Shown here in pieces: positions 22,219-33,130 of a DNA stretch of 38,501 bases. Below the pieces are notes generated by a model. It did no database searches and had not been told where the DNA came from. It saw only the letters and a list, made by a program, of their open reading frames with translations. Every line of letters starts with the position of its first letter. The stretch's first letter is position 1. The position numbers and the translations under genes were made by a program. This stretch comes from Dimorphilus gyrociliatus. Its lineage: Eukaryota > Annelida > Polychaeta > Dinophilidae. The stretch is from NCBI GenBank assembly GCA_904063045.1, contig CAJFCJ010000108.1, forward strand, positions 1-38,501, written 5' to 3'.

Positions 22219-22400
22219 CTTGATTTTCACTTAGATTACATGAACTAAAATCAATTTCTTTTAGAGTGTTTGATAAATGAATGAGTCGCAAATCTCTAAA
22301 AATGTACTTCCCATTTTCAGGTTCTCCCTTAAGTTGATTACTTCCAGTTTAGAGCACTTTTTCAACATATTTTTTAATTTGCATAGATTGATTTACAATT
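22219..22400 (-). pseudogene. Ribonuclease-inhibitor-type LRR fragment
   Basis: Minus-strand frames read KCSKLEVINLR and, after a one-base shift, DLRLIHLSNTLKEIDFSSCN with LSENQ, then a possible donor (caag|gtaatg). The L-x-x-I/L-x-x-S-x-C-x-L pattern is that of NLR/ribonuclease-inhibitor repeats. A similar fragment lies at 13864-14010. Confidence 0.4.
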
Positions 22401-22439
22401 AAAAAACACCAATTAAAGTCAATTTCTCTTTTATAAACA

Positions 22440-22530
22440 TGTGGTCACATACTGACTCACATTCACTCATAACATGTAATGTGAACAGAACATTAGCATA
22501 TAACGTTCTGTTTATTTACCTATCCCTACG
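22440..22530 (+). repeat. Diverged partial copy of the repeat at 34836-34975
   Basis: It shares the order CATACTGAC...CATTCACT...CTCATAA...AACGTTCTGTT with 34919-34966, with insertions and substitutions. The downstream GGGGGAGCTTGAC block is missing. Confidence 0.35.
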
Positions 22531-22929
22531 GACTATCCTTAGGCCTAAGATAAAAAAAACCCTTTTCTTGAATCTGCATTGAAATATCATAAATGTTGAA
22601 AAGTATATAGAAAAGTTTTTTTTAGCACAATTCCAATACCCAATAGCTTTGTAGGATGCTGATAATACAAATTAATATAAGTTTAGGTTACTTTATACTA
22701 TTTTGTTGGTGTATTTATTTTTTATAAAAAGAGACGTTAAACTTTCCAAAATGTCTAGGTCTCTTTTTTCATAAACCATTTAAACATTTCATACTTAAAT
22801 GATTGAAGATTTGTTTACGTAAAGAAAATGTTTAGTAATTTTTTTTAACTATTGAACACTATCGATTTTTAGGCCTAGTTATTAAAAACCTCGAAAGGAT
22901 ATAAACTCAACAATTTCTCGACTTAAAAC

Positions 22930-22935
22930 TTTATT
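22930..22935 (-). terminator. Polyadenylation signal of the cysteine-rich peptide gene
   Basis: AATAAA on the minus strand, about 60 nt beyond the stop codon at 22994. Confidence 0.55.
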
Positions 22936-22993
22936 TCGTCACGTAAAAGAAAAATAAAGGAATAACACAAAGAAAAAACTTTTTGCTTGTTTT

Positions 22994-23410
22994 TTAAAAT
23001 TCAATCTTAAATTTACTTTTACAATATGCTTGAATTCTTGTGCATTCAATGCCAGTATTTTCATTTTTGCAAGCCCCACATTTCCTCTTGTATTTTGCAA
23101 CGAGTCCTCTCTGCAATTTAATAGATTTAAAGTATAAAAAATAATTAAAAAAACAAACTATTTTTAAACCTTAATTTGCTTTAAATATCCATCATAACCA
23201 AAATTTTCATTGTTGTCTCTCTGAAAGTAGAATTTAGGAAATAATTTTAAAAAATGCGAAAAAATATTCTATTACTTGTAAAAGGGTTTCCAATAATTGA
23301 TATTTTTCGTCTCTTTCTTCCAAATAGTTTAGAAGAGAAGAAGCTAATGGACCAGCCAAAATTTGTGTAGTTAAGAGAGCAACAAAGACAGTGATTAGCA
23401 AAAGTTTCAT
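22994..23410 (-). CDS. Small secreted cysteine-rich peptide precursor (100 aa)
   Basis: Three small exons, 23410-23276, 23220-23170 and 23110-22994, with clean GT-AG phase-0 junctions (caa|gtaata, tttcag|aga; aag|gtttaa, ttgcag|aga). It encodes 45+17+38 residues. The N-terminus MKLLLITVFVALLTTQILA is a textbook signal peptide. An acidic propeptide-like stretch follows (LLNYLEERDEKY), then YKRKCGAC, where Lys-Arg at 70-71 could be a dibasic cleavage site, and a mature end with four cysteines spaced C-x2-C-x8-C-x6-C. A TATA box (23452-23445) and an AATAAA (22935-22930) frame the gene. This is the layout of a neuropeptide, antimicrobial or venom-type precursor; I recognise no family, so the activity is unassigned. 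No exon exceeds 45 codons, so simple ORF scans miss it. Confidence 0.75.
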
Positions 23411-23444
23411 TTTTGTAAATGAGAACTAGAAAATAACATTTTCC

Positions 23445-23452
23445 TTTATATA
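23445..23452 (-). promoter_or_regulatory. TATA box of the cysteine-rich peptide gene
   Basis: TATATAAA on the minus strand ends 35 nt before the ATG at 23410, which leaves room for only a very short 5' leader. Confidence 0.6.
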
Positions 23453-23627
23453 CAAGTTTTTCTTTTCAATAGATTAAGCCATACTGTATAGGGTAAAATT
23501 GAAAACAGGTCATTTATTCAACGTATAAATGATACAATAAAAATTTCATATCAAGAAAAAGATATATCAAAGAACAGGAAATATATTTTTCTATTGTTAT
23601 TAACACTAATAGTAATGCTATTTACGT

Positions 23628-23795
23628 TTTGAGTGGTAGAATTAAAAGGCGGCTGTTGAAAACGGCCATTTTGAAGTTATTTTGGGGCGAGATTTTGGGT
23701 TGGGAAAGGCTTAGGAAAAATATTCCAGCAATTAATTTGCAATTAGGTGGGTCCAAACTAAGGGTTAGGAACCATGAATTAAAAGTGGGACTAGG
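23628..23795. mobile_element. Diverged MITE copy E of the 19.7-kb family
   Basis: GAAAACGGCCATTTTGAA, GGGTTGGGAAAGGCTTAGGA and GGTGGGTCCAAACTAAGGGT follow the order of copies A and B with many changes. No clear target duplication. Confidence 0.5.
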
Positions 23796-24561
23796 TCTAT
23801 TTACATTATTAAAAAAATTAGGAAAGTTCAAAATTGTAGATAGTCTCTACTTGTATTGGACATCTTACTCTCTCAAGTCCAATGTGTTATTACTAAAAAT
23901 TAAGGATAGGGTTATAGAGATAGAGATAGGTGATTGGTGAGTTTATGACATCCAATCATCCATTTACATTTGGTGAATTGTCTAGTTTATGTTTATCTTT
24001 GGTAAAATTGAACAATAAAAGTCCAAGTTAACCTATAACTTGGCCAAAGGTGAATAAATATGTTTCTTAAGCGATTTTAAGTGCTTTTTTTACTATCTTA
24101 TAATAGTTTGGAGTCTAATTAAAAAATAAGGACAGTTGTATAATATAAATGTGCAAGTAGAACTAGTTTTGATAGTTTGAATTTGAGTTTACAGCTTTCT
24201 TTTGACAATATAACATTACTAGTTATAAAAGACTGAAATATCTTAAACCTACAGTTATTTATATATCGAAATTGTTAAATATTTTCAAGTTTCTATTCAA
24301 CAACTTATCAATCTCTCTCTTCGTAAACAGTAGCTGTTTGAAATTTGTTTTATTTTAAATTGTTAGAAAACTGGTTTATCTACAGCTACAATGGTCATTT
24401 TGTCTAGTCTTAAAAATAAAATAAAACTCTTTCTTACTGACAATAATAGTAACTTTAATACATATTAATACAGCTTGTAACATGAAAGAGAAGCTTGAAT
24501 TGGTAAAGTATCTGCTATGTTGTGTGTTAGTGAGTGTCAGTGTGGATGTGTGCGAAAGAGA

Positions 24562-24786
24562 AGGGGTGAGGGGACCGGTGGAAAACGGCCATAAATGAAA
24601 TATTTGAAAGTTAGATTTCAGCCTGGGAAATGGTTAGGAGGAATAAGATAACTGTTGATATGTTCTTAGGAGGGTCCCATCTAAGGGTTAGGGGTATTCA
24701 AAAAGCTTAGGCAAAAACAAGGGCTGGGTTAGGGTTAGGGTAAAACCATAGATTTATGGCTGTTTTCTACCACATCCAGGGGTGAG
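24562..24786. mobile_element. MULE-type MITE copy B with 9-bp target duplication
   Basis: Element 24571-24777 is flanked by AGGGGTGAG at 24562-24570 and 24778-24786. Ends and interior are as in copy A, including the TTAGGG-like run, with about four substitutions over the shared 200 bp. No ORF. Confidence 0.85.
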
Positions 24787-25078
24787 GGTGGGTGACTTGT
24801 GGTCACGTTGTTCAAGTAGAATCTCTTGAGTTATGTTCACCATCTTCTTCAATTGTTCCAACGAATTCTGTTTTAAATCCCTTTTTTCATTGATATGCTG
24901 AAATCTTAAAGAAGATAAGCAATAGAATACCAAGTTATCAGATCAATGTCAACAGATATTGAAGTTTCTTTATAAACTTTAAAAAAGACCTTTATAGATA
25001 ATGTATTAAACAAAAACTGTCTCAACAAAAGCATAAAATAATAGGCATTGCTAAGGGATAAATTAATACAGATCAATG

Positions 25079-25434
25079 CTAAAGAAGAAACAAACGCACA
25101 GCATTTACAGTTGTTTTTTTCAATAATCTTCTTAGAATTGCAATTGCCTTTAAAATATCCTTTTGAGATTGAATAGTTGAAAATGTAGTTGAATGGCTGA
25201 ATGAAATGAAATAGCATCCATTTAAAACAATAATATTTTTCTCATCAATTCCATCATTTAAACAAAATGAGTATTGATGGCAAAATTGAATTCCGGTAAA
25301 TAAGCAAAATATTGTATGATATATTTCTTTCAGATTCATCCTTTCATTAAAATCTGTTAAATTAGTAATTTCTATTTCTGTTGAATTTCCTATATAAATA
25401 TTTTTTGAAAATGCATTTTTGCAAAATTCTAAAT
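25079..25434 (-). other. Pseudokinase-like C-terminal exon of the receptor
   Basis: Exon 18 (residues 1435-1552) reads IYHTIFCLFTGIQFCHQ, then SFCLNDGIDEKNIIVLNG, CYFISFSHST and QKDILKAIAILRRLL. This follows the order of kinase subdomains VIa, VIb (HRDxxxxN), VII (DFG) and IX. The HRD triplet appears as NDG and DFG as SFS, so catalytic Asp residues are missing; the subdomain VIb Asn is kept. Only about 55 residues separate TM7 from this part, too short for an N-lobe. Alternative: a plain GPCR tail with chance resemblance. Confidence 0.35.
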
Positions 25435-28400
25435 CTGGATAATAAAAAAAAGGTTTGAATGTAACCCTGATTAAATTTCAAATTTTTCAAAAGTAATGTT
25501 TTTTAAATACACGTATTTGCAACATCATTTTCAAGAAGTCTTTGTCTTTTTTTCCTTTAAATAAAAACATAATTATAGTTTTTCCGCTCTTTGAGTAAAA
25601 TTTTTAAAATTCTTACCTCCGCTTTAAAAATTGTTCTTCAACTTCTGAAGATGTATACCAGAATGGATTAAGTAGTGAGTTTAATGGTAAAAGCATGGTT
25701 ATAACCCATATATAGGCATCATTTGAAATGTGGATTTTTATTAGAATTGAAAGGAATCCTTCAAACATTTAAAACTCAGAAGAAGGCACATGTCAGAAAA
25801 ATACTATACATTACCTAAAAGCGAGATAGGGAACCATACTAATACATTTGACATTGATATTAGTATAACTCTATTCATTACAGAAGAGTAGATTTTTTTA
25901 CTATGTCTAAACTTTCCATTACCATTCCACAAATGGAACAATAATTTTCCGTAAATAACACAAATTGCCATGGAAACTAAAAGTTGAAGGCAGCTTTGAA
26001 CAAAAAATGAAAATATCCATCCATCAACTTTAATACTTCTTATAAAAAAGTTTAAACAAATTGGAAAGTTTGAATAATAATTCTAAAGAGGGAAAATGTT
26101 TTAAATATTTTGAAGGAAAACATTGTTGCTTACAGTATAAAATCCATATGGAAAAATGGAGAGAAAGAGTGATATTAGGTGGAATGTTATAATGATGGCG
26201 AAAACTATAGAAAATGTTCCAAAATGATTTTTGAATGGATATTTTATGACAAGATATCTTTCAACTGATATTATAAGAATAATAAATGAAGATTGAGTAA
26301 TTGAATAGGAGACTAATAAGCCAATAACATTGCATTGAAGTGATTTCCTCCAAACAGGATCAAAAAAGAGGTAATCACCTCTATATTCGATATCTTTAAT
26401 TGCTAGAATAATGAACGCAATATTAATCGTTATATCGCTAATTGGAAGAGAAATCGAGAAGAAATGCGATTTTCTCTTAAATTTAACAAGACAAAAAATA
26501 ATCGATGTTAAATTGCCAATTACACCAAAAACATTAATTAACCAATTGGTTACTCTCAGACTAATTGAAATGAGTAAATCTGAACAAGATGTAAACAATG
26601 CAGATGAAGGATGACATTCAACATTTGATCCAAAATTCTTCCAAAAATAACAACAAATCATAAAATATTTACTTGAAACTTTTTGAATTGACTTGAAATA
26701 TTGAAAAGTATTTAATTGATTTCCAATTATTTTTGAATTATTTAAATATAGTTTTAAAACTTTTTGAATATTTTTAAAACTTGTTTCATCAATCTTTGAA
26801 ATAAAACAATTAATTATAATTAATGTTTTCAAATTCAAATTTTTTTCAAAATGATTTCTTGTTATGAAATTTAATGTAACATTGTTGAGTAGTATTAAAG
26901 TTACATTGGGGAATTGTTTAAATGATCCTTTACTGATGTCTTTTGAATAAACATTTACTAATGAAAAGTTTTGAAGCATTAGCATTTCTTTTCCGTAATT
27001 GAAATAATTGAAATATTTAAAATTCATATTTGCTCCTGTGAAACTAATTAAATTCGGAAATTTATGATTAATTTGGCAATTAATTAGGTCAGAGTTATTT
27101 ATAGAAAGTTTAAGAATACTCTTAAAATTTGAATTAAACTCGATTGTTAATGAATGGAGAGTCAATTGTTTATAAAATAAGCTTGGAATATGATTAATAA
27201 ACTTCATGACCTTGGCCTTATTACCATAGCAATAAATAGTTCTATTTGTCATTTGTAGTTGGCAATTAATGTTGAACTGTACAATTGTACAACCCAATTC
27301 ATCACTTCCATCTTTACAGTCAACAATTTTATCACAAATTTTATTAGTTGGGATATAAATGTTAAATTTTTCACATTTAAAATATCCGGGTAGTATAAAC
27401 TGGTCTGTTATGTGCGTTTGTGTTTAGTTTTTACAAGAAGGTTTTATTTTGTGTTAAATTTAAACAACTACCACAATGAATTTCATCATCTCCATTCCTA
27501 CAATGACTTATACCATCACACACCAAACTCATTGGTATGCAGTAATGATCTTCAGAACATGAATATGTTCCATTTTTGCATTTAGTATCAACACAATTCC
27601 AATTTGTTTGTATAAAATTAGATCTTGTCAATGTTATACCATTTAGAATATTATAATGTAAATAACAAAAATTTTCAAATTTTTGACAAGCTACATCAAT
27701 TTTATCTTTTAACTTGAGCAATATTTATTTCATATTCTTTAAGAAATTACTAACCCAGATCGATGCAATTATCTTGGCTTTCATCACTAAAATCTTCACA
27801 TTTAACATATTTATTACATATTTCAGCTTCTGATAAACATTTTGAATTGTCACAATGGTGAAGTCCTTTTTGGCATAGACCTGTTTTTATAAAGATAATT
27901 CTTGAAAGTTTTATTTAAAAAAAAAAACACAAACACAAATTTACCTAAATCTTCGGAAAGCACTTGTCTACATTGTTCATCAGAGAAATCTATACAATTC
28001 GGCTCTGCATTACAAATATCTTTGTCATTAATACATTCCATATTCAAACATCTAAAATTAGGTGAAGGATTGTTTTCTTTTTTATAAAGTATAATGTTTT
28101 CTTAAACCTTTTAATAGTTGAACAATCATACCAGTCTGAGAGGTGTTTTTGTATTATTCTTTAAAATTATTATATATAGGCCTACTTTACCGCAAAACGT
28201 TTCGTCGCTACCGTCGAAACAATCATTTTTATGATTACAAACATACTGATAAGGAATCGTAATGGTATTCGAACAGGTGAAAGTGTAAATTGCCAAACAA
28301 TTTTCTTCGTCTTCACCGGAAAAACAATGAAAAATTCCATCGCAAATAAATTGTATATTAATAAAGAAATTATCTCTAAAGCATAGAAACAATTGCTGTG

Positions 28401-31192
28401 ATGATGTTGATGAAGGTATTGTAGGCCTAATTAAACTTCTTTCCTTAACTATATCTAAAAGAAAATGTTTAAAACGGTCAAGGTCGTTTTATTGTTGAAA
28501 ACAAAAATAATACAAGATTGTCTTTGGCAAATAAAACTTGAAAAATAATAAAAACAGTTTGAATTTTCAATTTGGACAAAATTTTCTTTTCTACTAATTA
28601 CAGTGCAATTTGTAGTAAACTTTATAATAGAGGATAATCCATCAAAACAACTGGTTTTAAATTTGATTGGTATTTCAGAAACTTTATGGCCTAAATACTC
28701 AATTGGATATTTATAACCAGAAGAGGATACTTTTTCATTTACATTCAGTTTTGAAATTATGTTGGCTGACACTACTCACAAAGACAAAAGAATTTTAAAT
28801 TTTAAATTTAAATGTTTAAAAGGGAAATATTATTTTTTTCACTTGTTGGAGCTTGTTTCTTTTTATACATATTATTTTGTATTAAATAATTAAACAATTG
28901 GAATGTTGATAAAAATGCCGTGTCTAATAGGTAAAAATTATTTTTTAAACAATATTCATTTGCCTCTGCAAAGGTGAAGGTCATATTTCCTTCAACAGTA
29001 AAATAACAATTTCCATGAACATTGAAATGATGATTTCTACAATCTGGAAAGAGAGAGTTGAATATTTCAGATTCATTGATTTGTTAAACATGGGGCCGAC
29101 AGAAAATGTCCACAAGTCAGATATTTGAAAGTAACATTTTGGATTGCAAAATGGTTAAGAGGAGTAAAGTTGTAATTGATTTATAGTTAGGAGGATTCAA
29201 TCTAAGGGTTAGGGGTAATCAAAAAGCCAGCATCTGGGGACGTTTTCTGTCGCATCCTTGAAATATTCTTTTTTGTAAAACTTGTTGGAAAACTAAACTA
29301 TATTCAACCGAATTTGTGCATTTAAGAAATATTGGATTCATATCAATTGATAAAGCGTCATGTATATATCCATCCTCTAAAAGTTCAAACCTAGTTGATA
29401 CCCAGTCAGTTATAAAAATATCATTATGATATGTTTTTAGACATGTTTTTATATCCTGAATTGAGCCTATACACTTTTCTTTTAAAAATGGAAAATGAAA
29501 TTGTAATTCATTGGAATTTGTTGAAACTAGATGATAAAATATATTTTTATTAAACACCAATGTTCCAGATTTAAATCCAAAATAGCGACAGAATGTAATT
29601 GCTGAAAGATGTGTTATGTCATTAATTGGGAAATAGTAAAATATGTTTTCAACTGAATATTGAATCATTCCCATTATATCATTTATATTTTTTGATTGAT
29701 TTTTATAAAGACCACGGTTTGGGTAAGAAAGCAACCGAAATTCAAAATCTAAAAATAAATATTTGAACATTCAATAATTGATTTTTTTTATTTTAAATTT
29801 TGTATTAGTTTTCTTCACCTGGAATATTTACTAAATCTTCACAAGCAACAAAGAGTATAAATGCTTTACGGTTCCATCCTTCATATCTACATCCAGAAAG
29901 AAATGACCCATCTTTACTGGAACAGTTTGTAAAACTGTAAAAGTTAATTCCATATTTCTTGAAATAGAAATGTTTCCTACAATTCCCTACAATCTACACG
30001 AAAGGCAAGAATTTTTTTTGATTATTTAGAAAAAATCAAACAAAACATAAATAACAATATTCTGGCTTAATTTTCTATAGGCCTGAGTTTTGAGTGTTTT
30101 CCCGAAGAGTTTGCATATAAATTTACCAGTTGAAAATACCTCTTGACTTGATATTGCTAATGGCAAGAAGCCATGAGTTTTTGAATAGAGTAGTGGTGAA
30201 AAATAATTTCTAAATAGTTTGTAGGTAAATTTTTCTTTGAAATATTTCGATGGAGGAAAAATTTTTAAATCTGAAGAAGAAAAGCTTAGTTAAACAACAA
30301 ATGACAAGCAAAATGATTAAAAAAGTGTCCACTATTCTTATAGGGTTATCCTATGATGTATAAACCTTTTATCTGTTCAAAATTACATTGACATTTAAAC
30401 AAATTCCCAACTGATTTGAGTGAAAATTGATCTCTATAATAATATAATCTAGGAGAAGAGATGACTTTTATATTTGACCTTAAAATTCCAGAATTTAAAA
30501 AAAATTCAGATGCTGCACAAATTTTGAGTGTGTCATTTTTAGAACAATAAATCTCGTGAACAAATTTATTATTTCTCAAATATGGATAATAGACTTCATT
30601 CTCAATATTTTCTATTGTAAATATATCTAAAGTGGAAAGATGTTTTGACATTAATTCTTTAAATATTACACGAATAGGCTTTACATTTCTTTTTGAAACA
30701 TTTCAAACAAGTTATTCCTTCAGATATTTTCTTAGAATCTAGACTAAAAAGATAATATTTAATTAACAATTTAATTATTTCAACATTATCAAACATTTAC
30801 AACGAACAGCATGGTTTATGACTCTCTAGACGTGGTAGCCTTGTTGCTATGGTAACAATTTTTGTATTTAAAGTATTATATTAATATATTTTGAGTAGTA
30901 TTAAAATACCATTCGACACTTGACAATCTTCTTGTACAATATGTAAATCATCATAATTCCATTGATGACATAATTCTAAAAGTGAAACTTTCAAATGATC
31001 TGGACAGTTTGAAATGGAGATAAAATATTTTTGTTTATCATTTGCAGATAAAAAGGCAATTTTTCCAAAACTATATGTATATGTTTCATTTATAATATCA
31101 AGATACAATTTACCAGGAATAGTAATTTCTTCTGTTTCTTTTATAAGAAACCAATATAGACAAATTGATGAAATTTTTTGAAAAAAATTCAT
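25079..31192 (-). CDS. Large chimeric LRR-GPCR: SRCR-like, C-type lectin, six LDLa, LRR, 7TM, pseudokinase-like tail
   Basis: Eighteen exons (high to low): 31192-30910, 30738-30670, 30626-30366, 30270-30127, 29986-29819, 29748-29299, 29043-28843, 28771-28514, 28454-28191, 28135-28108, 28051-27945, 27880-27755, 27690-27472, 27404-26134, 26082-25815, 25758-25617, 25554-25511, 25434-25079. All are GT-AG, phases agree throughout, and 4,659 nt give 1,552 aa. Signal peptide 1-22. SRCR-like modules about 23-458 (FTNCSSKDGSFLSGCRYEGW). C-type lectin 459-611 (GNCYFTVEG...EANEYC; end NCFYYFSSFICQRQ). Six LDLa modules about 640-898, with CDG/SDE calcium motifs. LRRs about 925-1100; hinge Cys pair near 1110. 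7TM 1146-1410: TM1 VIGNLTS, ERY at 1241-1243, NPFWY at 1403-1407. Tail 1411-1552 resembles a kinase C-lobe. It belongs to the relaxin-receptor/GRL101 class of plasma-membrane receptors; ligand unknown. The exon 6 donor (gtttag) and exon 16 acceptor are the weakest junctions. Confidence 0.8.
28108..28135 (-). other. 28-nt microexon in the LDLa array
   Basis: The exon is flanked by ctctcag and gtttaag. Without it the phase-1 donor at 28191 cannot join the next exon in frame. With it, LDLa module 3 becomes complete: WYDCSTIKRCLNMEC, then the calcium motif DFSDEQC. Confidence 0.65.
29092..29257. mobile_element. Diverged MITE copy C inside receptor intron 6
   Basis: Starts GGGGCCGACAGAAAATGTCC and ends GGACGTTTTCTGTCGCATCC, forming an imperfect inverted pair. 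The interior keeps CAATCTAAGGGTTAGGGGTA. It lies in the 255-nt intron between receptor exons 6 and 7. No convincing target duplication. Confidence 0.7.
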
Positions 31193-32318
31193 AGTTTTCG
31201 TTTAGGTTTATTTTTTAAAAATACAAGAAAAATATCTTTATTATTGCAAATTCATTCTTTTTAAAATTAAATAGTAATTAACTGATTTCGTTTTATTACT
31301 GTATTAAATTACTTAATTGCGCATTCTTTATTGAAAAGTTTTCACTAATTAGTACTTTCTGTACTTGAAGCTTTTCAGAGATAATTGTTTTTTCTTTTGA
31401 ATATGTATATATAAATATATATATGGTATTTTTTCCCATATAATTGCCTTGTGACCTTGACATTGATATAAACACTTGTAATTAGTTTTGGTAATAATTG
31501 GCATATTAAATAGCAAATAGTTTTATATAGAATAATTAAGTGGACATAGTTACTCTATTACAAATTTATACATCCTATAATTCCATAATTAATCTTAACT
31601 CGTTGAAAGACAGAAACAACTTGGAGAGATGTTCAGATGCAAAAGAAGAAACTCTCCTTTACGTATTTAGAAATTTAGGCATTCTTTCTCTTCCCCTGGC
31701 CTTTCTAAATATACATAAACATGTAAAATGTTAAGAAAAATTCATTAAGCGTCAATTCTTAATGGTAAAATGGCCGCTATGTTTCATAAGCCATCGCTGG
31801 ACTAATATCTCAAAAAGTAATAGGTAAATGGACTAAAATGAATAGAAAATAGGCAATAAATAACGATCATAGCCAGAGTAATCAGTGTCAATGTAAAAGA
31901 TAGTACTGCAATTATCAGGAAAATTGATTGAGTTAAAACAATGCAATTTTAAAAGGCTATACCAGTTTGATGAAGGAGAAAATAGCTTAAATATTAGTAA
32001 TATACTTCCTTACCTACTCTAATTTACGCTTAGTTGAGGGCCACCTAACAATAGAATAACAGTTTATTTATTTTTCGAAGCCCAATTTCAAACTAAACTT
32101 CAACCTCAAAGTTTGGCAGGAATCAAGGTCTTCTGTCAATCCCATGTGTTTTATACTTTTCAATCTAGTAGAAAATATAAGGTGAGCATCCGGCTATACA
32201 ACTGAGCAGACCTATTTTTTTTGTCAAAAAATATCTTGAGTAAAACACACCAAACAAATATGTAAAAGATTATTACATAATCGTGCTAATTTACATTTTT
32301 CTTTAATAAATTTTAATA
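31193..32318. other. Intergenic, no gene seen
   Basis: Upstream region of the receptor gene. AT-rich, with (TA)-rich stretches near 31.4 kb; no TATA box placed with confidence. Confidence 0.35.
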
Positions 32319-33024
32319 TTAAATATTACCCAACAATAGGCCTATAGCCTATTCTATACATTAAATAGATCATACCGAAAATAATGGGCTTAATTATTGT
32401 GTTTAAATTATAACACTATTATACTGTTAACTGATCGTTTACACATTGTGTGCTAGCATGAGTCAGTGAATTTATGTCGGTATGCTAGCGTCCCTTAAAG
32501 GGGGAGCTTGACTTAGCCAAAGCTAGGATAGTCGAGTTGACTTGACGTCACATCACCGGGGTAAATAACGATGTGGCGCGAACGTGGCGCGAATCTTGTA
32601 CCACGAATGAGCACAGTCAAGCACCCAATAAGCAAGGTACAAAAGAGAGTGAATGTATCAGAACAGTGCGAGAAAGCAACGAGTACTTTAAATATAATTT
32701 TAGACAGAATTTCGGACAATTCCGTCATACAAGCGATAAAAAAGCTTGTAAACAAGATTGCAGAGTTAGAAGTTTTTGAAGTAAATCTCTCTTTTTTACA
32801 TAATATAAACTATTAAAAAAATCAATGATAAGTGACCGCAAAAGCAAGAAATTTACTGAATATTTAACTGAATTATTTTTAAATAATTTCTGTATTAAAA
32901 TATTCAAAAAATTTCTTTCTAATATTTTTTTTCTTTGAGTTAGTTAATAATTAGGCCTATTGTTTTCAGTAAGACCTATTTAATTTATAGAATAGGCTAT
33001 AGGCCTGTTGTTAGGTAATATTTT
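32319..33024. mobile_element. About 700-bp element bounded by 50-bp inverted repeats
   Basis: 32319-32370 and 32970-33024 are imperfect inverted repeats around TAGGCCTATAGCCTATTCTA / TAGAATAGGCTATAGGCCTG with TTACCCAACA / TTGTTAGGTAA outside. The interior includes the block repeated at 34836-34975. A frame at 32571-32816 (+, 81 codons) has no known domain. Probably a MITE-like element. Confidence 0.55.
32437..32573 (+). repeat. Inverted dispersed repeat, copy 1 (partner 34836-34975)
   Basis: Contains GTTTACACATT...GAGTCAGTGAAT...TTAAAGGGGGAGCTTGACTT...GCCAAAGCTAGGAT...CACCGGGGTAAAT. The reverse complement of 34836-34975 has the same blocks in the same order. Copy 1 lies inside the 32319-33024 element. 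Confidence 0.8.
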
Positions 33025-33130
33025 TTAACAAAGATATTCTGGAAGAGTAAAAGAATAGTGTGTATTGATATAACTTAGACAGAAAGTAACAGCAATATTA
33101 ATAAAGACAACTCAAAATGTTTCTCTCATA

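Noticed and set aside
27431-27471. Continuation of receptor exon 13 past IHCG to the TAA
   Set aside because: The phase-1 donor at 27471 (g|gtagtt) joins the next LDLa exon in frame; the later gtaaaa donor would be out of frame.
27691-27721. Exon 13 starting at the caag acceptor near 27712
   Set aside because: It does not match the phase-1 donor of exon 12; the acceptor at gatgtag (27691) does.
32571-32816. 81-codon frame as a real gene
   Set aside because: Lies wholly inside a repeat-bounded element, overlaps another frame on the same strand and has no domain.
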